A stretch of DNA of 11,602 nucleotides, taken from assembly GCA_035456265.1 (NCBI GenBank), contig DATIDP010000085.1, positions 1 to 11,602 of the forward strand, in the 5' to 3' direction. The position numbers were made by a program, and so were the translations under genes. This document shows positions 6,764-11,602 of the stretch, piece by piece. Origin of the DNA: DASUPK01 sp035456265. GTDB lineage: Bacteria; Actinomycetota; Thermoleophilia; Solirubrobacterales; 70-9. How positions within the stretch are numbered: position 1 is the stretch's first letter; every line of letters starts with the position of its first letter. The notes beneath the pieces were generated by a model that saw only the letters and a program-made list of their open reading frames with translations, made no database searches and was not told the origin of the DNA.

Positions 6764-6781
6764 GCCGGCATCCAAGCCGGC
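6764..6781 (-). other. Hairpin-forming inverted repeat in the leader of the phosphodiesterase gene
   Basis: GCCGGC (6764-6769) and GCCGGC (6776-6781) flank a 6-base loop in the gap between the oxidoreductase stop and the phosphodiesterase start. On the minus-strand RNA it lies 23 bases before the ATG at 6740. No T-run follows, so it is not a clear intrinsic terminator. It could be an attenuating or processing structure between two genes, or chance. A tandem heptamer GCCGGAC GCCGGAC (6806-6819) lies beside it. Confidence 0.35.
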
Positions 6782-6823
6782 GGCGTCGCGTCAGACTAGC
6801 CGAGAGCCGGACGCCGGACTTGC

Positions 6824-8173
6824 TCAGTCCCCCGGGCTCGCGGCCTGCCAGTCGCGGCGCTTCTCCGCGTACTCGGTGGGAAGCCCGATGTTCAGGTCCT
6901 GCGCGACGTCGAGCCACCGAAGGGCCCCCTGGTAGTCGCGCCAGCGCGCGTCCGCATCGGCAGCCGCGAGGGCTAGCTCCAGCGCCGCCCGCTGGTCATT
7001 CTCGGCCTCCTCGGGGCTCTCCCCGTGCAGCGGCTCGAGGTCCTCCAGCGAGACGTCGACGCCGCGGTTGGCGAGGTAGGGAGCCAGATGACGCCCAGCG
7101 ACCTTGGCCGGCGGCCACCACAGCGCCGCCGTGCTCTCGGCTGAGGTGGCCTGACGGCCGCCGACTTCGGCTCGGAGGTAGTGCGGCGCCCCTCCCGTGA
7201 ACAGGACACCCCGAAGCGTTGGTTGGAACCGCTCGACCTCCACGTCGGGCTTGACGAGCGCGGCGATCGCAGAGGCGGCGACGTCAGCCTGCTGAGCGGC
7301 TATGCCACCTTGCTTGATCGGGAACCAGGTCGCATCGCCGGAGGCGTAGACGCGGGGCGTGCCCTCGACCCGCATCTGGAGGTCCGTGCCGATGAAGCCG
7401 TCAGGTCCCTGGGGGATCCCGCCGATCTCGGGCACCGTCAGGCGCGGTGAGGCGACCACGCGGTCGGTCGGCAGGATTCGCCCATCGTGCAGGGCGAGCC
7501 CGCCGCCCTGCATTCCGGCCGCTCGCGCCTGAGTCACCAACTCGACCCCTGCGTCGTGGAGCAGCTGGCCGACGCCGCGGCTGGCCCGTGTGCCGAACAG
7601 CCCCAGCGGTGAGCTCTCGTGGGTGACGAGTGCCAGGTGGGTGTCCGCCTGGCGCTTTCGAAGCTCGATCGCAGTGAGCAGGCTCAGCTCGTAGATCGGC
7701 AGCGGCCACTGGATCGAGGTCGGTACAGCGAAGGTGATGTGGCGGACCTGTCCTTCCTCCGCTGCCAGGAGCAGCGCGCTGATCTCGTCGTTGTCCCGCC
7801 TCCCGCGGTACGTCAGGGCACCCGGCAGCGCTGGTTCCGCGGACGCTCCGATTGCGACCAGCAGCGCATCGAATGGAAGCTCGGCTCCCGACTCGGTACG
7901 CGCCGTCCTGGCTCCCGGCTCAATGCTCTGGAGGGCGTCCCGCCGATGCACTGCGTTGAGGTCGTCGCAGACGTCGGCCACCGCCATCGACGGGGGCGCG
8001 GCGATCCCGAAGGGCTCGGCGACGCCCAGCGCCGGCAGGACCAACTCGTCGTTCGGCGCGACCAGCTCGAGCTCGATCTCCGCCGCAGCCAGGTCACGTA
8101 GGGCGAGCATCGCCTCCACAGCGGCGACACCAGCGCCCGCGACCACGACTTTGAACTGCTCGCCGTTCTTCAT
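6824..8173 (-). CDS. FAD/NAD(P)-binding oxidoreductase (NDH-2/sulfide:quinone reductase-like fold)
   Basis: A 449-residue flavoprotein. The N-terminal dinucleotide-binding fold has the pattern VVVAGAGVAAVEAMLALRDL (G13, G15, with E20 one turn on). The second signature RVYASGDATWFPIKQGGIAAQQADVAA, about 290-317, binds FAD as in the pyridine nucleotide-disulfide oxidoreductase superfamily. FDALLVAIGA (101-110) is the usual strand before the second nucleotide fold. LRGVLFTGGAPHYLR and ALWWPPAKVAGRHLAPYLA are typical of actinobacterial NDH-2/SQR relatives. The only cysteine I can find is in ADVCDDL (about residue 69), so the active-site cysteines of true sulfide:quinone reductases are absent and that activity is unlikely. 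No transmembrane segment is obvious. ATG 8173 is preceded by GGAAGGG (8182-8188), 8 bases away, partly inside a hairpin. Electron donor and acceptor are not deducible; a quinone or ferredoxin partner is possible. Confidence 0.87.
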   Translation of the reverse strand: MKNGEQFKVVVAGAGVAAVEAMLALRDLAAAEIELELVAPNDELVLPALGVAEPFGIAAPPSMAVADVCDDLNAVHRRDALQSIEPGARTARTESGAELPFDALLVAIGASAEPALPGALTYRGRRDNDEISALLLAAEEGQVRHITFAVPTSIQWPLPIYELSLLTAIELRKRQADTHLALVTHESSPLGLFGTRASRGVGQLLHDAGVELVTQARAAGMQGGGLALHDGRILPTDRVVASPRLTVPEIGGIPQGPDGFIGTDLQMRVEGTPRVYASGDATWFPIKQGGIAAQQADVAASAIAALVKPDVEVERFQPTLRGVLFTGGAPHYLRAEVGGRQATSAESTAALWWPPAKVAGRHLAPYLANRGVDVSLEDLEPLHGESPEEAENDQRAALELALAAADADARWRDYQGALRWLDVAQDLNIGLPTEYAEKRRDWQAASPGD

Positions 8174-8186
8174 CCTGCGAACCCTT

Positions 8187-8201
8187 CCGCCGCTGCGGCG
8201 G
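8187..8201 (-). promoter_or_regulatory. Small hairpin beside the ribosome binding site of the oxidoreductase gene
   Basis: CCGCCG (8187-8192), loop CTG, CGGCGG (8196-8201): a perfect 6-pair GC stem. On the minus-strand mRNA its 3' arm reaches into the first two bases of GGAAGGG (8182-8188), the probable ribosome site for the ATG at 8173. The stem could therefore partly hide that site, or be a neutral product of GC-rich DNA. Confidence 0.35.
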
Positions 8202-8300
8202 CCAAGTTGGGTCTCACAAATGTATGCCGACTCTCGCGCCGGGCATCGGGGTTAAGCACTGATGTCGCATGAGCGACCTCTTCGAGTGCCATCCCCTACG

Positions 8301-8315
8301 CCGAGCGCCGCTCGG
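8301..8315 (+). other. Small hairpin upstream of the kinase gene
   Basis: CCGAGC (8301-8306), loop GCC, GCTCGG (8310-8315): a perfect 6-pair stem ending 34 bases before the kinase ATG. A weaker one, GTCGC/GCGAC (8264-8277), lies further upstream. The 176-base divergent spacer (8174-8349) must hold promoters in both directions, and it contains an A/T-richer patch, GGTTAACTAGGTA (8332-8344), right before the kinase gene. I see no clear -35/-10 pair. Confidence 0.3.
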
Positions 8316-8349
8316 AGCCTCACATCGGGCTGGTTAACTAGGTACGGAC

Positions 8350-11300
8350 ATGCGGTGTCCGTCCTGTGGGAACGAGAATCGTGAGGGGGCGCGGTTCTGC
8401 GACTCGTGCGGAACCGAGTTGATCGCCGCGCGGGCTTCTGTCCAGGAGCCCGCCGCGGAGTCCCTTCCCGCCGATGTGCCGGACGAGATCGCCGGTCGCT
8501 ACCGGGTGCGGCGGTTCCTCGGGCAGGGAGGGCGGAAGCGGGTCTATCTCTCGACCGACACGTTCACGGGGGACGAGGTCGCGCTGGCGCTCTATGACAC
8601 CGCCGGGGTGGGTGCCGCCATCCAGGCACGGGCACGCCGCGAGGCCGAGGCGATGCGCAAGCTCGGCGATCACCGCCACGTCGTCACCGTCCTCGATACC
8701 GGCGAGGACGACGGCAACCCGTTCATCGTCAGCCGCTACATGCCGGGCGGCGACGTGCAGGGTCTGCTCGCGGCGGCCGGCGGACACCTCGAGGTCTCAC
8801 GTGCGGTTGAGATCGCGGCGGACGTCACCCGGGCGCTGGAGCAGGCCCACTCGCGGGGGATCGTGCACCGCGACCTGAAGCCGGCGAACGTCTGGATCGA
8901 CGACGACGGCCACGCTCGGCTCGGCGACTTCGGGCTGGCCACGACAGAGGCCCGCTCCAGGGTGAGCGGCGGCACGCTGGTCGGAACCGTCGCCTACCTG
9001 CCTCCCGAGCAGGCGGTCGGCGAGGCCACCGGCCCGGCCAGTGACCTCTACTCGCTCGGCGCGCTGCTCTACGAGATGCTCACTGGCCAGCCCCCGTTCC
9101 CGGGCGACGACGCGGTCTCGATCATCAGCCAGCACCTGCACGCCGACCCCGTGCCGCCCTCGCGGCACAACTCCGAGATCCCCGAGGCGCTCGATCGGGC
9201 CGTGCTCGCCCTGCTCGCCAAGCGGCCCGAGGATCGCCCGGCCGACGCGACCGAGGCACGCGGGCTGATCGTCGGCGCCCTCGAGGAGAGGACGGACGAG
9301 GCCGCGGAGGCGCGTCCGTCCAATCCGCTGGAGAGCCTCGCGGGCGGGGTGTTCGTCGGCCGCGAGCTCGAGCTCGATCGGCTGCGCGAGGCGGTCGACT
9401 CGGCTCTCGGCGGCCGGGGCTCGCTCCAGCTGCTGGTGGGGGAGCCGGGCATCGGCAAGACGAGGGCGGCCGAGGAGCTCGCCACCTACGCGCGCGTGAG
9501 CGGCGCTCGCGTCTACTGGGGGCGCTGCCGCGAGGACGAGGGCGCGCCCGCCTATTGGCCGTGGGTCCAGGCGGTCCGCTCCTACGCCCGCGACGCCGAC
9601 CCCGTTGCGCTCGCGTGGCAGCTCGGCGGGGGAGCGGCCGAGGTGGCGCAGCTGATCCCCGAGGTCGCGGAGAAGCTCGACATCGAGCCCGCGAAAGGGT
9701 CCGACAGCGAGGAGGCCCGCTTCCGGCTCTTCGACTCGGTGACGAGCCTGCTGCTCGCGGCCGCGCGCGACCGGCCGCTCGTGATCGTGCTGGATGACCT
9801 GCACTGGGCCGACGAGCCCTCTCTGCTGCTGCTCCGCTTCGCGGCTCGGGAGCTCGCCTCGAGCGGTCTCCTGATCCTCGGCACCTACCGCGACGTCGAG
9901 CTTGGCCGCCACCACCCGCTCGCCCGCGTGCTGGGCGAGATCTCGGGGATCGAGGGAAGCGGCCGGATCCCGCTGCGCGGCCTCGGCGTGGGCGCGGTCG
10001 AGCGGTACATCGAGATGACCTCGGGCGCTCCGTCCCCGCCCGGCCTCGCGGAGGCGGTGCAGGAGCAGACCGACGGCAATCCCTTCTTCGTCGGCGAGGT
10101 CGTCCGCCTGCTCGCCAGCGAGGGCAAGCTCACCGGCGGGGCCAGCGTCGCCGAGCTGGAGATCCCGCAGGGGGTGCGGGAGGTGATCGGCCGACGGCTC
10201 GACCGGCTCAGCGAGGAGACCAACGAGGGGCTGCGGGTGGCGGCGGTGATCGGCCGCGACTTCGACGAGGACCTGGTGGCGCGCGTCGTCAAGCAGCCGC
10301 TCCAGGTGCTGATGGGGGCCGTGAGGGAGGCGATCGCCGAGCGCCTGGTCACCGATCTCGGCAACGGCCGCTACTCCTTCGCGCACGCGCTGGTCCGCGA
10401 CACCCTCTACGAGGAGCTCAGCCCGCCGAAGCGCTCGGCGCTCCACGAGCGGACCGGGCGCGCCATCGAGGAGATCTGCGGCGGCAACGTCGAGGAGCGC
10501 CTCGGGGAGCTAGCCCACCACTTCCTCGCGGCCGCGCCGCGAGGGGACCTCGCCAAGGCGATCGACTACGCCCAGCAGGCCGGGGCCCAGGCCATGGAGC
10601 AGCTCGCCTACGAGGACGCCGTCGACGTCTACAGCCGGGCGCTCGAGGCGCTCGAGCTGATGGAGGAGCCGGACGAGGCGCTGCGCTGCCGCCTGCTGCT
10701 CTCGCTTGGCGGCGCCGAGGCGAAGTCAGCGCGGGTGGCCGATGCGCGCGATGCGTTCGAGAGGGCCGCGGAGTCGGCCCGCACGCTCGACGACACCGAC
10801 CGCCTGGTCGGGGCCGCGATCGGCATCGCGGTCCTGAGCGACGCGGGCCGGCTCGACGAGCAGCTGCTCGCCCTGCTCGACGAGGCGCTGGAGAGAATCG
10901 GCCCCGAGCGCACCGCCCGGAGGGCGGCCCTGCTGAGCGCCAAGTCAGCCGAGCTGTACTGGGTCGACAACGACGTGAGGGAGTCCGAGCGCCTGGTGAA
11001 GGAGGCGATCGAGATCGCGCGGGAGATCGACTCGCCGAGCACGCTCGCGGCGGCGCTCCAGCGCAAGATCTTCATCCCGGCCGGCCCGGATGCGCCTCGT
11101 GTCCGACTCGCCCTCGCCGACGAGATGGTTGAGCTCGGGGAGAGTTCGGGCGACCGCGAGGCGGTGGTCCGCGGGCACGCTTACCGGCTCTGGTCGCTGC
11201 TCGAGCTCGGTGACATCCCCGCCGTCGACCGCGAGCTCGAGCTCTACGCCCGGCTGGCCGAAGAGCTGCGGATGCCCGAGCACACCTGGCACACATTCGC

Positions 11301-11602
11301 GCTGCGGGGCATGCGCGCCCTTCTCGATGGCGACATTGGGGGGGCCGAGAGGCTCGCGCAGGAGGCAAGGCGGGCCGGCAACCGGGCCGAGCAGGCGATC
11401 GCAGAGCAGTACTACGGCATCCAGATGATCCAGATCCGCAGCATGCAGGGCCGCGCCGCCGAGCTCCTGCCGGCGGTGGGCGATCTGGCCGAGCGCTTCC
11501 CCGGCATCCCCGCCTGGCGCGGGGGCCAGGTCACCCTCGCGGCGCGCTCTGGCGATGTCGAGCTGGCCCAGCGAGAGCTGGACCTGTTCGCCGCCGACGA
11601 CT
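8350..11602 (+). CDS. Zinc ribbon - Ser/Thr kinase - STAND ATPase - helical repeat fusion, 3' end beyond window
   Basis: The frame is open for 1084 codons to the window edge without a stop. Domains in order: a four-Cys zinc ribbon (C3, C6, C17, C20); a Hanks-type Ser/Thr kinase, about 52-310; an AAA/STAND NTPase, about 335-690; then a helix-rich region from about 700 onward that looks like TPR repeats. Kinase marks: glycine loop GQGGRKRVYL (58-67), E98 (helix C), HRDLKPAN (173-180, D175 catalytic), DFG (193-195), GTVAYLPPE (212-220). The usual lysine of strand beta-3 is Ala (VALA, A80), and K63 lies in the glycine loop. ATPase marks: FVGRELELDRL, Walker A GEPGIGKT (364-371), Walker B VIVLDDLHWAD (478-488), DGNPFFVGEVVRLL, and the YSFAHALVRDTLYEEL segment seen in LuxR-type LAL regulators and adenylate cyclase-linked ATPases. 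It is probably a cytoplasmic signal integrator that phosphorylates unknown targets. The unseen C-terminus could be more TPRs or an output domain. The start is fixed by the zinc ribbon beginning at residue 3; the ribosome site (AGG at 8340-8342) is weak. Confidence 0.93.
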   Translation, partial: MRCPSCGNENREGARFCDSCGTELIAARASVQEPAAESLPADVPDEIAGRYRVRRFLGQGGRKRVYLSTDTFTGDEVALALYDTAGVGAAIQARARREAEAMRKLGDHRHVVTVLDTGEDDGNPFIVSRYMPGGDVQGLLAAAGGHLEVSRAVEIAADVTRALEQAHSRGIVHRDLKPANVWIDDDGHARLGDFGLATTEARSRVSGGTLVGTVAYLPPEQAVGEATGPASDLYSLGALLYEMLTGQPPFPGDDAVSIISQHLHADPVPPSRHNSEIPEALDRAVLALLAKRPEDRPADATEARGLIVGALEERTDEAAEARPSNPLESLAGGVFVGRELELDRLREAVDSALGGRGSLQLLVGEPGIGKTRAAEELATYARVSGARVYWGRCREDEGAPAYWPWVQAVRSYARDADPVALAWQLGGGAAEVAQLIPEVAEKLDIEPAKGSDSEEARFRLFDSVTSLLLAAARDRPLVIVLDDLHWADEPSLLLLRFAARELASSGLLILGTYRDVELGRHHPLARVLGEISGIEGSGRIPLRGLGVGAVERYIEMTSGAPSPPGLAEAVQEQTDGNPFFVGEVVRLLASEGKLTGGASVAELEIPQGVREVIGRRLDRLSEETNEGLRVAAVIGRDFDEDLVARVVKQPLQVLMGAVREAIAERLVTDLGNGRYSFAHALVRDTLYEELSPPKRSALHERTGRAIEEICGGNVEERLGELAHHFLAAAPRGDLAKAIDYAQQAGAQAMEQLAYEDAVDVYSRALEALELMEEPDEALRCRLLLSLGGAEAKSARVADARDAFERAAESARTLDDTDRLVGAAIGIAVLSDAGRLDEQLLALLDEALERIGPERTARRAALLSAKSAELYWVDNDVRESERLVKEAIEIAREIDSPSTLAAALQRKIFIPAGPDAPRVRLALADEMVELGESSGDREAVVRGHAYRLWSLLELGDIPAVDRELELYARLAEELRMPEHTWHTFALRGMRALLDGDIGGAERLAQEARRAGNRAEQAIAEQYYGIQMIQIRSMQGRAAELLPAVGDLAERFPGIPAWRGGQVTLAARSGDVELAQRELDLFAADD

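Noticed and set aside
6741..6917. An N-terminal extension of the phosphodiesterase to 6917
   Set aside because: It would overlap the oxidoreductase gene and place Arg-rich sequence before a clear signal peptide; AGGAG before the ATG at 6740 decides the start.
8211..8222. TTGTGAGACC on the minus strand as a Rex-type operator half
   Set aside because: Only one half resembles TTGTGA; the expected facing half TCACAA at the right spacing is missing.
8797..10446. A 549-codon open frame on the minus strand
   Set aside because: It lies wholly antisense to the kinase/ATPase gene, whose motifs are unmistakable. Its protein is Arg-, Glu-, Ala- and His-rich without recognisable domains, as expected for the shadow frame of GC-rich coding DNA.

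Overview
The window is high-GC DNA with dense gene packing, GTG as well as ATG starts, and an actinobacterial gene mix: a short-Q-loop cytochrome bd oxidase, a DUF6544-like protein, a YpfJ-type metallopeptidase and a zinc-ribbon/kinase/STAND fusion. The protein style recalls deep-branching soil Actinobacteria (Thermoleophilia-like), but that is an impression from reading, not a search result. I see no rRNA, tRNA, CRISPR array, insertion sequence or phage gene.

Layout, left to right. Positions 2-550 (+) hold the 3' end of an aldose 1-epimerase-like gene carrying an in-frame internal duplication of 97 codons. A cyclase-family (kynurenine formamidase-like) metal hydrolase follows at 565-1482 (+), then cydA (1565-2959) and cydB (2956-3990), coupled by an ATGA overlap. 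On the minus strand, a DUF6544-like gene (3951-4631) overlaps the end of cydB tail to tail. Divergently from it, a membrane-anchored zinc metallopeptidase (4676-5578, +) runs tail to tail, with a 4-base gap, into a secreted glycerophosphodiester phosphodiesterase (5583-6740, -). Upstream of that gene on the same strand is an FAD/NAD(P)-binding oxidoreductase (6824-8173, -). A 176-base divergent spacer with two perfect small hairpins separates it from a very large multidomain gene (8350 to the window end, +) that encodes a zinc ribbon, a Ser/Thr kinase, a STAND-type AAA ATPase and a helical, probably TPR, region. That gene runs off the right edge.

How the genes may work together: cydAB is the only clear operon and encodes a complete two-subunit quinol oxidase (without cydX or cydDC here). 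The FAD oxidoreductase resembles type II NADH dehydrogenase/sulfide:quinone reductase folds and could feed the quinone pool, but nothing ties it directly to cydAB. The other genes look like single transcription units of general cell-envelope, metabolic and signalling function.

The two most notable signals are the kinase domain, which lacks the beta-3 lysine but has a lysine in the glycine-rich loop exactly where eukaryotic WNK kinases put theirs, and the duplicated, diverged segment in the epimerase gene, which is either a real chimeric gene or an assembly join. I did not find convincing evidence for a wholly new system.
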